Positions 1-6,212 of a stretch of DNA of 8,577 nt are shown here, in pieces. The notes under the pieces are model-generated. The model saw only the letters and a program-made list of their open reading frames with translations. It was not told the DNA's origin and did no database searches. How positions within the stretch are numbered: the stretch's first letter is position 1; each line of letters begins with the position of its first letter. Source of the DNA: Aquisalimonas sp. (GTDB lineage Bacteria; Pseudomonadota; Gammaproteobacteria; Nitrococcales; Aquisalimonadaceae); NCBI GenBank assembly GCA_007133445.1, contig SLMR01000285.1, positions 1-8,577 of the forward strand, read 5' to 3'. The translations under genes were made by a program, and so were the position numbers.

Positions 1-176
1 TCGAAGCCGTCCGGCGTGGCCTCCTCCGCCGCGTACAGGGTTCTCAGCTCCAGCTCCAGCGCGGCAAGATCGCTGTCCAGCCCCCGGAGAGTTCCATCAC
101 CCTCGTCATCGGTGTGGTCGTGGAGCCAGCGCCGGACGCGCCGCTGCATCTCCGCAATGCTGGGTTCGGTTGGCAT
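1..176 (-). CDS. Partial hypothetical protein, N-terminal 58 residues
   Basis: The gene starts at the ATG complementary to 174-176 and stays open to the left edge, so only the N-terminus is visible. An AGGGAG ribosome-binding site lies 8 bases upstream, which is why I chose this start. The protein begins MPTEPSIAEMQRRVRRWLHD and then has an acidic stretch (HTDDEGDG, residues 20-27). A Leu/Glu/Ala-rich segment follows (about residues 33-51), which should be an amphipathic helix or short coiled coil. There is no signal peptide or membrane segment in the visible part. I do not recognise a family. It lies 123 bases downstream of amn on the same strand, so it may be a separate unit or the tail of that operon. 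The frame is supported by its start site and amphipathic composition; the function is unknown. Confidence 0.55.
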   Translation of the reverse strand, partial: MPTEPSIAEMQRRVRRWLHDHTDDEGDGTLRGLDSDLAALELELRTLYAAEEATPDGF

Positions 177-192
177 GGATGGCTCCCTGGAG

Positions 193-216
193 ACCATGGC
201 TTGACGGTCCCATGGT
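193..216 (-). promoter_or_regulatory. Inverted repeat next to the ribosome-binding site of the partial gene
   Basis: ACCATGG (193-199) and CCATGGT (210-216) are perfect 7-bp complements with a 10-base loop. On the minus-strand transcript the hairpin would end about 4 bases before the AGGGAG ribosome-binding site. It could therefore be a regulatory leader hairpin or an operator. The repeat is visible directly; the role is inferred. Confidence 0.35.
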
Positions 217-242
217 GCAACAAACGGGCAGCGGATTTCGAA

Positions 243-263
243 TCATGCAAATGAAATGCATGA
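243..263. repeat. Perfect inverted repeat TCATGCA-N7-TGCATGA
   Basis: The arms are 243-249 and 257-263, perfectly complementary over 7 bp with a 7-base, A-rich centre. The spacing puts the two half-sites 14 bp apart, more than one helical turn. The size fits either a dimeric-repressor operator or a small hairpin. It sits 37 bases past the amn stop and about 67 bases before the start of the next gene. A role in that gene's promoter is possible, but no clear -35/-10 pair was found. Confidence 0.35.
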
Positions 264-299
264 AGCCGTCGTTGCTGCGCCGCGCCTCGCGAACGCCCG

Positions 300-1772
300 C
301 TACCGGAACGCGGGCTCGTCGAAGCTGCGTAGCTTGCGGGAGTGGAGCGCGTCGATCCCGGACTGCTCGATGATGCGCAGTGTCTCCAGACCGATGGTCA
401 GGTGCTGGTTGATGCGGGTGCGGTAGAAGGAGTTCGCCATGCTCCGCAGCTTGAGCTCACCGTGCATGGGTTTGTCCGAGACGCACAGCAGCGTGCCGTA
501 GGGCACCCGCAGGCGGAAGCCGTTGGCCGCAATCGTCGCGCTTTCCATGTCCACGGCGATGGCCCGGGACTGGCTGAAGCGCTCGTAGAGTTCGTCGTAG
601 CGGAATTCCCAGTTGCGGTTGTCGGTGCTGGCCACGGTGCCGGTGCGCAGCCGCGTCTTGATGTCGGTGCCATCCAGCCCGGTCACCCCGGCCACGGCGT
701 CCTGCAGCGCCACCTGGATCTCGGCGATGGCGGGGATGGGCACCCACAGCGGCAGGTCCTGGTCCAGCACGTGGTCCTCGCGGATGTAGGCGTGCGCCAG
801 CACGTAGTCGCCGAGCTGCTGCGAGCGCCGCAGCCCGCCGCAGTGGCCGACCATCAGCCAGCAGTGCGGGCGCATCACCGCCAGGTGATCGGTGATGGTC
901 TTGGCGTTGGACGGGCCCATGCCGATGTTGATCAGCGTCACTCCCAGCCCGTCCGAGCGCACCAGGTGGTAGGCGGGCATGGGCGGCATGTGCCGTGGCG
1001 TCTCGCCGCCGCTGGTGTACCGCTGCGAACTCGGGGCCGCGGTGATGCGCTCGCCGGGCTCCACGAACGCTTCGTAGCCGTTGTCCTCGTGGATGCGCTT
1101 GTGCGCATAGGCCACGAAGTCGTCCACGTAGCGCTCGTAGTTGGTGAACAGCACGAATCCCTGGAAGTGTCGCGGGTCGGTCCCCGTGTAGTGGTGCAGC
1201 CGCTGCAGCGCGATGTCCACGCGCTGGGCGGTGAACAGCGACAGCGGGTACGGATGCCCCGGCAGTGTGCGGCCGGTGGCGTTGGCAATGCTGTCGTCGA
1301 TCAGGCCCAGATTCGGCAGATGGAACACCTCGCTCAACCGCCGCACCCGCTCCTGGTCCAGATCCGCCGTGGCCTCCTCGATCACGAACGGCAGCGGGAT
1401 CGGCTGATCGCTCACCCCCACCTGCACCGGAACGCCGTGATTGGCGATCAGCAGGCGGATCTGCTCGTGGTAGTAATCGGCGAAGATGTCCGGACGGGTC
1501 ACCGTGGTGCCGTGAACGCCGGGGTTTCGCAACGAGCCGTAGGTGGGCTGGGCGTCCGTCACCAGTTGGTCGGGCGTGACTTCGATGCCCACGTAGGGAT
1601 AGCAGGCATCCACCCGCGCCTCGCTGCCGGGTGCGCCACTGACGAACCGCTGATGCGCCTCGCAGATGCGCTCCACGGCGCTGTCGTAGATGTGCTGAAT
1701 ACGGGCCACGGCCTCGTCGGCGGTGTGGCAGGGCCGCAAGTCACGAACGGGGCCGTGTCCGGTGCCGGGCAT
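300..1772 (-). CDS. amn: AMP nucleosidase
   Basis: This cytoplasmic enzyme hydrolyses AMP to adenine and ribose 5-phosphate, and so takes part in purine salvage and adenylate balance. At 490 residues it is close to E. coli Amn (about 484), and I recognise the whole length. The N-terminal regulatory half carries TTVTRPDIF (89-97), RLHHYTGT (191-198) and FVLFTNYERYVDDF (206-219). The C-terminal phosphorylase-like catalytic half carries NIGMGPSNAKT (282-292), GHCGGLR (309-315), RLRTGTV (374-380), VDMESATIAA (408-417) and VSDKP (431-435), and ends HSRKLRSFDEPAFR. The start is fixed by a GAGGAGG ribosome-binding site just upstream. It begins 41 bases after the permease gene on the same strand, so it is probably co-transcribed with the ABC transporter. 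No key motif appears broken. In E. coli the enzyme is controlled allosterically by ATP and phosphate; no transcriptional control site was seen here. Confidence 0.97.
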   Translation of the reverse strand: MPGTGHGPVRDLRPCHTADEAVARIQHIYDSAVERICEAHQRFVSGAPGSEARVDACYPYVGIEVTPDQLVTDAQPTYGSLRNPGVHGTTVTRPDIFADYYHEQIRLLIANHGVPVQVGVSDQPIPLPFVIEEATADLDQERVRRLSEVFHLPNLGLIDDSIANATGRTLPGHPYPLSLFTAQRVDIALQRLHHYTGTDPRHFQGFVLFTNYERYVDDFVAYAHKRIHEDNGYEAFVEPGERITAAPSSQRYTSGGETPRHMPPMPAYHLVRSDGLGVTLINIGMGPSNAKTITDHLAVMRPHCWLMVGHCGGLRRSQQLGDYVLAHAYIREDHVLDQDLPLWVPIPAIAEIQVALQDAVAGVTGLDGTDIKTRLRTGTVASTDNRNWEFRYDELYERFSQSRAIAVDMESATIAANGFRLRVPYGTLLCVSDKPMHGELKLRSMANSFYRTRINQHLTIGLETLRIIEQSGIDALHSRKLRSFDEPAFR

Positions 1773-1813
1773 GGTGCCTCCTCAGTTACGTGTGTTTGAC
1801 CATACCTCGCGAA

Positions 1814-2623
1814 TTATCGCTCGCGGTAGTACATCCGCATGGCCACGGGCGCGAACACCGCGGTAACGATGACAGACGCAGCCAGCACCCAGATGACATC
1901 CACCGGCGCCACCCCGCCATGCATCAGCCCCCGGGAGGCGGTGGTGAGGTGCGTCACCGGGTTCAGCGCCACCACCGTCTGCAGCCAGCCGGGCATGGTG
2001 GCCGGGTCCACGAAGATGTTGCTGACGAAGGTGAGCGGGAAGAGCAGCAGGAAGCTGGTGGTCATCACCGACTCGGGCGTGCGCACCATGAAACCGACGA
2101 TGATCCAGATCCACGACACCGCCGAGGCGAACACCAGCATCAGCGCCACCGCCAGCAGCACGCCCGGCACCCCGGCCTCCGGCCGGAACCCCATCACCAG
2201 GCCCACGAGCACCACCACGAAGGCCGCCAGGGAATAGCGCATCAGGTCACCCAGCAGCGCCCCGACGATCGGCGCCGGCTGCCAAATGGGGAGCGAGCGG
2301 AAGCGGTCGAACAGGCCCCTCTGGATGTCGGTATTGAGCCCCACACCGGTGTAGACGGTGAGGAACACCACCGTCTGCACCACGATGCCGGGCAGCAGGA
2401 ACTGCAGGTAGGCATCCAGCGAACCCGCCAGCGCGCCGCCGAACAGGTAGGTGAACAGCACCGTCATCATGATGGGGAACACCATCACGTCGAAGAGCTG
2501 AAACGGCACGTGCTTGATCTTGAGAATCGCCCGCCAGCCCAGCGTGATCGCAGCCGCGAGCGCACTGGGTGGCGTCGGCTGATGGTCACTGGCAAGCGCG
2601 CGGTGCAACCGGGTGGTACTCAT
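1814..2623 (-). CDS. DrrB-family ABC-2 type transporter permease
   Basis: This is the membrane subunit of an ABC exporter, partner of the ATPase encoded just upstream. The 269-residue protein has a soluble N-terminus (1-40) and about six hydrophobic segments, near residues 43-63, 75-95, 128-146, 153-178, 188-206 and 243-264. The motif [20 protein letters not shown] (92-111) is typical of the daunorubicin-resistance DrrB branch of ABC-2 permeases. [17 protein letters not shown] (199-215) followed by NPVTH (221-225) is the other family signature. Its ATG overlaps the TGA of the ATPase gene (ATGA, 4 bases), which implies translational coupling and a matched pair. The substrate cannot be read from sequence. 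DrrAB relatives export drugs or lipids, so drug efflux is only one option. Confidence 0.92.
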   Translation of the reverse strand: MSTTRLHRALASDHQPTPPSALAAAITLGWRAILKIKHVPFQLFDVMVFPIMMTVLFTYLFGGALAGSLDAYLQFLLPGIVVQTVVFLTVYTGVGLNTDIQRGLFDRFRSLPIWQPAPIVGALLGDLMRYSLAAFVVVLVGLVMGFRPEAGVPGVLLAVALMLVFASAVSWIWIIVGFMVRTPESVMTTSFLLLFPLTFVSNIFVDPATMPGWLQTVVALNPVTHLTTASRGLMHGGVAPVDVIWVLAASVIVTAVFAPVAMRMYYRER

Positions 2624-3585
2624 GCCACCTCCTCCTCTGCGCCCTCGTCCTCGGCGCCATGCCCCGTGAGCGCGAAGAAAACGTCGTCTAGACTGGGCTG
2701 CGTCAGGGCGAACTCGCGGACCACGATGCCGTTGGCGGTGAGCGCCGACAGGGCCTCGGGCACGCGCTCCTCGGCAAACCCGCGGGCGGAGAGTGTGTCG
2801 GGCTCCGCACCGGCGTGGATGTCATCACCGAGCAGGTGCGCCAGCAATCTCCGCGCCTGTTCGATCTGTCCGGCATCCGCCACGCGCACGTGCAGCGCCT
2901 GACCACCCACCGACGCCTTCAACTCGCGGCTGGTGCCCTCGGCGATGACGCGCCCCTGATCGATCACCGCCAGGCGCCCGGCAAGCCGGTCCGCCTCCTC
3001 CAGGTACTGGGTGGTCAGCAGCACCGTGGTGCCCTCCGCGGCGATGGCACGCACGAAATCCCAGACCTGGTTGCGGCTGCGCGGATCAAGGCCCGTGGTG
3101 GGCTCGTCCAGGAACAGCAGCTGCGGCCGGCTGACGAGACTCGCGGCAATATCCAGCCGCCGCCGCATGCCGCCGGAGAAGGTTCGCACCTGCCGGCCGC
3201 CGGCCGCACTCAACTCGAACGCCTCCAGCAGTTCACCGGCGCGCACCCGGGCGGCACGCCAGCCATAGCCGAGCAGCCTGGCCACCATCACCAGGTTCTC
3301 GCGGCCGGTGAGGTCCTCGTCCACCGAGGCGAACTGCCCGGTCAGGCTCACCTTGGCGCGAACGCGGGCCGCTTCGCGGACCACGTCGTGCCCGAGCACC
3401 AGCGCCGAACCCGCCGTGGGCCGCAACAGCGTGGCGAGCATGCGAATGGTGGTGGTCTTGCCCGCGCCGTTCGGCCCGAGCAGTCCGAACACGGCCCCCT
3501 GCTCGACCCGCAGGTCAATGCCGCTCACGGCCAGGGTGTTGCCGAACCGCTTTTCCAGGCCGACGGTTTCGATGGCGAGTGTCAT
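2620..3585 (-). CDS. DrrA-family ABC transporter ATP-binding protein
   Basis: This 321-residue ATPase would power the DrrB-like permease. Visible motifs are Walker [10 protein letters not shown] (37-45), Q-loop Q84, signature [10 protein letters not shown] (136-145), Walker B LLFLDEP (156-162) and D-loop GLDPRS (165-170). The usual H-loop histidine is glutamine here (TTQYLEEAD, 191-199), as in Streptomyces DrrA, so I read this as a family trait and not as damage. The C-terminal domain ends with [12 protein letters not shown], matching the conserved LDEVFL-type motif of DrrA, followed by an acidic tail. Similarity to the actinobacterial protein runs nearly end to end. The start is supported by an AGGAG ribosome-binding site 4 bases upstream. 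The gene is first in a likely drrA-drrB-amn unit, 166 bases after marC. Confidence 0.94.
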   Translation of the reverse strand: MTLAIETVGLEKRFGNTLAVSGIDLRVEQGAVFGLLGPNGAGKTTTIRMLATLLRPTAGSALVLGHDVVREAARVRAKVSLTGQFASVDEDLTGRENLVMVARLLGYGWRAARVRAGELLEAFELSAAGGRQVRTFSGGMRRRLDIAASLVSRPQLLFLDEPTTGLDPRSRNQVWDFVRAIAAEGTTVLLTTQYLEEADRLAGRLAVIDQGRVIAEGTSRELKASVGGQALHVRVADAGQIEQARRLLAHLLGDDIHAGAEPDTLSARGFAEERVPEALSALTANGIVVREFALTQPSLDDVFFALTGHGAEDEGAEEEVA

Positions 3586-3751
3586 GGCTCCTGCCTCCGC
3601 GAATGCTGCTCCTCATATCCCGCGCGCCGGAATGCACACAGGGGTCGCGCCGCCCGACGCCGGATCGACAGCGCGGCCGGGGGCAACAGGATGCTACGCC
3701 TGTCCGGTGACACAGGCGAGAGCCTTTCGCATGAGGCCGGGAGAGCGGCGC
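3586..3751. other. Intergenic region between marC and the ABC transporter
   Basis: These 166 bases carry no gene I can support. They hold one hairpin (3697-3718) and the ribosome-binding site of the ATPase gene. No good -35/-10 pair for the ATPase gene was found on the minus strand. A GGGATATGAG stretch 22-31 bases upstream of the start is the nearest AT-rich segment, but it is unconvincing. Confidence 0.4.
3697..3718 (-). terminator. Weak hairpin downstream of marC, possible terminator
   Basis: CGCCTGT (3697-3703) pairs perfectly with ACAGGCG (3712-3718) around an 8-base loop. It lies 33 bases past the marC stop on the minus strand. The bases after the stem (TAGCATCC) are not a T-run, so it is not a standard intrinsic terminator. 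It may protect the 3' end, pause the polymerase or be unused. Confidence 0.25.
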
Positions 3752-4444
3752 TCAGTGGTCCCGGGGGTCGGACACCTCAGTGCCATCCAGGAGCCCACGG
3801 TCCAGCATGAAGCCGGTCACGGCGTCGGACATGCCGTTGATCACGAACTGCACGGCCAGCACCGCCAGGATCAGGCCGAAGATCTTGCCCATGATGTCCT
3901 TACCGGTGTCGCCCATGTACTTCACGATGTACCTGGAGTGCACCATCGCGTAGTAGCAGGTGACCATGCAGGCGAACACGGCCAGGAACACCAGCACCGT
4001 GTGATAAACCGTGGGCGCCTCGCTGGTGAGAATCATCACCGTGGCAATGGCACCCGGGCCGCTCATGAAGGGAATGGCCAGGGGGATCACCGAGATGTCC
4101 TGCGTGATCGCCGCCCTGTCGGACTTCACCTCCTCGGCCAGCTCCCGCTCCTCCCCGGCGGTGTGCCGGATCATGCCGACGGCAATGCCGAACAGAATGA
4201 TCCCACCGGCGATCCGGAACGCCGCCAGGGTGATGCCGAAGAGCTGAAAGATCGTCCCGCCCAGCAGGGCGAACGCCACCAGCAGCGCCGTCGCCACCTT
4301 GGTGGAGCGCAGCGCGATGGCCCGGCGCTCCTCTTCCGTGGCCTTGGGTCGCATGGCCATGAACATGAAGGCCGTGGTCAGCGGATTGACGATCACGAAC
4401 ACCGCGAGAAAGGCGATGACCAGGTATTCCAGCAACACCAGCAT
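3752..4444 (-). CDS. MarC-family integral membrane protein
   Basis: This is an inner-membrane protein of the MarC/YhgN (UPF0056) family, whose transport substrate is not established. The family's old link with multiple antibiotic resistance has not been upheld. From the chosen start the protein has 230 residues and about six hydrophobic helices, near 4-30, 48-69, 73-92, 117-140, 147-168 and 186-205. The two signature loops are VNPLTTAFMF (19-28) and IPLAIPFMSGPGAI (120-133). A charged cytoplasmic-type loop lies between (92-116). The frame extends 16 codons further upstream to an ATG at 4492. I prefer the ATG at 4444 because an AGGAGAG ribosome-binding site precedes it by 8 bases and because family members begin just before the first helix. 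It lies 90 bases behind the Mut7-C gene and may share its transcript. Confidence 0.9.
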   Translation of the reverse strand: MLVLLEYLVIAFLAVFVIVNPLTTAFMFMAMRPKATEEERRAIALRSTKVATALLVAFALLGGTIFQLFGITLAAFRIAGGIILFGIAVGMIRHTAGEERELAEEVKSDRAAITQDISVIPLAIPFMSGPGAIATVMILTSEAPTVYHTVLVFLAVFACMVTCYYAMVHSRYIVKYMGDTGKDIMGKIFGLILAVLAVQFVINGMSDAVTGFMLDRGLLDGTEVSDPRDH

Positions 4445-4480
4445 GGGGGAAGCTCTCCTGCAGTGACCAAGAACCGTGCA

Positions 4481-4504
4481 AGTGCTCGGCAATCAACGAG
4501 CATT
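4481..4504 (-). promoter_or_regulatory. Hairpin between the Mut7-C gene and marC
   Basis: TGCTCG (4483-4488) and CGAGCA (4497-4502) form a perfect 6-bp stem. A G-T pair and an A-T pair extend it to 4481-4504, with an 8-base loop. On the minus strand it lies 30 bases after the Mut7-C stop and 36 bases before the marC start. No T-run follows. It could act as an attenuator or processing site; the evidence is structural only. Confidence 0.25.
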
Positions 4505-4534
4505 GCGCTCTGGACGGAACCACAAGGCGTTTGC

Positions 4535-5296
4535 CTACCGCGACGCCTGCCCGCCGACACGCTGCAGCGTGCGGGAGTGCAGTGCCTCGATGCGCTCCAC
4601 ATGGCTGCCACGCCAGTACACGCGTTCGCACGACGTGCATATACGAAAGTGCTGATAGTACCGGCGCGTGAGCGGCTTGAGCCGATGTTCCACCGCCGCC
4701 TTCGGGACGTCCGCCAGCTCCCCGTTGCACCGTGCGCAACGGGTGAACGGCCGGGCGCGGCCGTGGAGCTGGAAACGGTCAAACACCTCCTGCAGCTGCT
4801 CCACCGGCTGATCGCTGCGAACAAAGTAGCCGTGGGTAATGATGCGGCGCTGCAGGAGCAACCGGTCCCGTGTCAGCAGTATGCGGTGCTCGTCGGCGGA
4901 GATGCGTGCGAGTTCGGCGTCATCGTAATCGTTTCTGTAAAGGCAATCGAACCCGGCCAGCCGAAGGTATCGCGCCAGTCTGCCCAGATGCACATCCAGC
5001 ACGAAACGGGTGATCCGCAGCGGGCTCGACCGCAGCTTCACATGCTCGCTGACATCAAAGGCCTCGAATACCGGATAGACCGCGATGCGCTCACCATCGC
5101 GAACGATGTGATCAAACCCCACCGACACACCATCGACCAGAATCAGCTCGATCTCCGCGTGGGGCACCCCCAGGGCCTCGATCATGTCCTTCACCGACGC
5201 ACGACGATGAAAACGGTGCTCGAACGCCACCTTGCGCCGGTGCGGCGGCAGAAAATCATTGAGCTCCTCGTAGAAGCGGAAATGCGCGACAGCCAT
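4535..5296 (-). CDS. Ub-Mut7C/Mut7-C protein, putative RNase with zinc ribbon
   Basis: The 253-residue protein combines two known domains. Residues 1-84 match the ubiquitin-like Ub-Mut7C domain (ThiS/MoaD-like), with VDGVSVGFDHIVRDGERIAV at 54-73. Residues 93-240 match Mut7-C (DUF82), a PIN-like domain predicted to be an RNase, beginning RFVLDVHLGRLARYLRLAGFD (97-117). Likely metal-binding acids are D101, D123/D125/D126 (NDYDD) and D144 (LTRDR). A C-terminal zinc ribbon is built from CARC (187-190) and CTSC (220-223). The ubiquitin-like domain has been proposed to act as a protein adaptor for the nuclease, but substrate and pathway are unknown. The start lies 13 bases after the OsmC-like stop with no strong ribosome-binding site (only a weak GGA about 9 bases upstream), so translation may be coupled to the gene before it. 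All expected residues look intact. Confidence 0.92.
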   Translation of the reverse strand: MAVAHFRFYEELNDFLPPHRRKVAFEHRFHRRASVKDMIEALGVPHAEIELILVDGVSVGFDHIVRDGERIAVYPVFEAFDVSEHVKLRSSPLRITRFVLDVHLGRLARYLRLAGFDCLYRNDYDDAELARISADEHRILLTRDRLLLQRRIITHGYFVRSDQPVEQLQEVFDRFQLHGRARPFTRCARCNGELADVPKAAVEHRLKPLTRRYYQHFRICTSCERVYWRGSHVERIEALHSRTLQRVGGQASR

Positions 5297-5309
5297 GCGT
5301 GTACGTCCG

Positions 5310-5774
5310 CTATGTCCGGATCTCCGTCACCACCTCCGTCTTCACGGAATTGGCGATGAAACACAACTCGTGGGCCCGATGGTGCATCTTCTCCAGTTGC
5401 TCCCGGCTCGGCTCAGCCCCGTCCGGAAAGGTGACCCGGGGCCGCAGCGTGACCCGCGTCATCGCGAGTTTTCCGCCCTCATCCCTGGCCATGACCCCGA
5501 CCGCATCATCCAGATACTCATCAACCGTGAACCCGCGATTGGCGGCGACCGAGAGGAAGAACAGCATGTGGCAACTGGAGAGCGCCGCCACGAACGCTTC
5601 CTCCGGATCAACGTTTTCCTCCACCGAATACGGCACTGGCAACACATGCGGCGATGACGACGCCGGCACTTCGGCCCCGCCATCAAACTGCCAGATATGG
5701 CCACGACTGAACTGGTCATCGAGGAAGTTCTGGTTATCCCGTTTCCAGACGACTCTTGCAAGGTATTCGGACAT
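5310..5774 (-). CDS. OsmC/Ohr-family peroxiredoxin-like protein
   Basis: OsmC and Ohr proteins reduce organic hydroperoxides with a reactive cysteine pair in the cytoplasm. From the ATG at 5774 the protein has 154 residues, the usual family length. The peroxidatic cysteine is in AALSSCHML (C68) and the resolving one in HELCFIANSVKTEV (C138). Other signatures are FDGGAEVPASSSPHV (31-45 from this start) and KLAMTRVTLRPRV. The subfamily is the one often called 'OsmC family protein' and not classical Ohr; an exact substrate cannot be assigned. A GTG two codons upstream (5780) is an alternative start. I prefer the ATG because relatives begin MSEY and an AGAGA element sits 8 bases before it. It is the first gene of the minus-strand block, divergent from the DUF4242 gene and 13 bases ahead of the Mut7-C gene. 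Confidence 0.93.
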   Translation of the reverse strand: MSEYLARVVWKRDNQNFLDDQFSRGHIWQFDGGAEVPASSSPHVLPVPYSVEENVDPEEAFVAALSSCHMLFFLSVAANRGFTVDEYLDDAVGVMARDEGGKLAMTRVTLRPRVTFPDGAEPSREQLEKMHHRAHELCFIANSVKTEVVTEIRT

Positions 5775-5799
5775 GTCCACGTCTCTGATATAGCAGTCA

Positions 5800-5818
5800 G
5801 CTCAACCGCCAATTGAGC
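5800..5818. promoter_or_regulatory. Operator-like inverted repeat GCTCAA-N7-TTGAGC
   Basis: The two 6-bp arms (5800-5805 and 5813-5818) are perfectly complementary around CCGCCAA. A partial third copy, TCTCAA, lies at 5827-5832. The repeat is 21 bases upstream of the plus-strand -10 candidate and 25 bases upstream of the osmC ATG, so a dimeric regulator bound here could affect both directions. Which protein binds is unknown; the BTAD regulator encoded nearby is one candidate. Confidence 0.35.
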
Positions 5819-5839
5819 GGAATGTATCTCAATCACCAC

Positions 5840-5845
5840 TATACT
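5840..5845 (+). promoter_or_regulatory. Candidate -10 box of the DUF4242/BTAD unit
   Basis: TATACT differs from the TATAAT consensus at one position and lies in a locally AT-rich stretch 73 bases before the DUF4242 ATG. It would give a leader of about 67 bases. The missing -35 suggests an activator-dependent promoter, as is usual for genes controlled by SARP-type proteins. This is inferred from sequence only. Confidence 0.35.
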
Positions 5846-5846
5846 T

Positions 5847-5876
5847 GTGAGTGCGCCGCATTGGCGTCTTGCTCAC
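5847..5876 (+). promoter_or_regulatory. Leader hairpin upstream of the DUF4242 gene
   Basis: GTGAG (5847-5851) pairs with CTCAC (5872-5876), and inside it CGCC (5854-5857) pairs with GGCG (5863-5866) around a 5-base loop. An internal loop of 2 and 5 bases separates the stems. It lies at the start of the predicted plus-strand leader and ends 31 bases before the GGAGG ribosome-binding site. It could stabilise the message or be part of a protein-binding site. Confidence 0.25.
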
Positions 5877-5918
5877 CAATCGTGGGGTGCACCTTGGAGT
5901 TGACGGTGGAGGCTACCC

Positions 5919-6197
5919 ATGAGCTATCTGGTCATGGAGCGTACGTTTGACGAGCCAATGCTGGACGCCGACCTGGCACGCATGGGTGAGCGTCTCGGAC
6001 CCTGTCTGCAGGACCACAGTGTTCAGTGGCTGCGCAGCTATCTATCCAGCGATCGCCGGAGAATGATCTGCACCTTCCAGGCACCGGATGCCGAAGCCGT
6101 CCGCATGGCTTACCGCACGGCCGGCTACCCGTTCGAACGTGTCTGGCAGGCGATGGTCCTGCCGACGGACGCAGGGCTCGCACCACCAACGTCATAG
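5919..6197 (+). CDS. DUF4242 family small protein (SCO4226-like)
   Basis: This 92-residue protein belongs to DUF4242, the family of the Streptomyces coelicolor nickel-binding protein SCO4226, which folds like a ferredoxin-type alpha-beta barrel dimer. The family pattern is clear: YLVMERTFDEP at the start, VQWLRSYLSSDRRRMICTFQAPDAEAVR in the middle (35-62) and GYPFERVWQAMVL near the end (69-81). Possible metal ligands are C29, H33 and C51, but I cannot assign a metal from sequence. There is no signal peptide, so it is cytoplasmic. A GGAGG ribosome-binding site lies 6 bases before the ATG. The gene is 15 bases ahead of the BTAD regulator and surely co-transcribed with it. It may therefore sense or carry a ligand for the regulator, which is inference. 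Its role is unknown in most bacteria. Confidence 0.85.
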   Translation: MSYLVMERTFDEPMLDADLARMGERLGPCLQDHSVQWLRSYLSSDRRRMICTFQAPDAEAVRMAYRTAGYPFERVWQAMVLPTDAGLAPPTS

Positions 6198-6212
6198 GCA
6201 GGACAAGATCAC

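Larger units (their letters stand above)
177..299. other. Intergenic gap between amn and the partial gene, with two inverted repeats
   Basis: This stretch contains no convincing gene. It holds two perfect 7-bp inverted repeats, listed separately at 193-216 and 243-263. No GC-rich stem followed by a run of T is seen on the minus strand after the amn stop, so a classical terminator for amn is not evident. Confidence 0.5.
5775..5918. promoter_or_regulatory. Divergent control region between osmC-like and DUF4242 genes
   Basis: These 144 bases must carry promoters for both blocks. On the plus strand TATACT (5840-5845) is a near-consensus -10, but no good -35 lies at 16-18 bases; TTGAGC (5813-5818) is 21 bases away. 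On the minus strand a TGC followed by TATATC (complement of 5787-5795) resembles an extended -10. It would start transcription about 6 bases before the osmC ATG, giving an almost leaderless message. The region is visibly more AT-rich than its flanks. Inverted repeats within it are listed separately. Confidence 0.55.

Noticed and set aside
44..250. Minus-strand 68-codon frame at the left edge
   Set aside because: It overlaps the partial gene starting at 176 in another frame. That frame has a proper ribosome-binding site and a plausible helical composition, whereas this one does not.
342..1799. Plus-strand open frame of 485 codons antisense to amn
   Set aside because: The opposite strand encodes a full-length AMP nucleosidase. 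The antisense product is low-complexity and has no ribosome-binding site worth noting.
1790..2902. Plus-strand open frame of 370 codons antisense to the permease and ATPase
   Set aside because: Its product is extremely rich in His, Gln, Arg and Glu, the usual signature of the complement of a hydrophobic membrane-protein gene. It has no recognisable domain.
2620..3585. H-loop glutamine in the ATPase as a sign of inactivation
   Set aside because: Streptomyces DrrA has the same TTQYL sequence, so this is a subfamily trait, and all other ATPase motifs are intact.
3308..5359. Plus-strand open frame of 683 codons
   Set aside because: It lies antisense to four well-recognised minus-strand genes (the ABC ATPase, marC, the Mut7-C gene and the end of the osmC-like gene). 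Its product is rich in His, Gln, Arg and Gly with no domain. Such mirror frames are common in GC-rich coding DNA.
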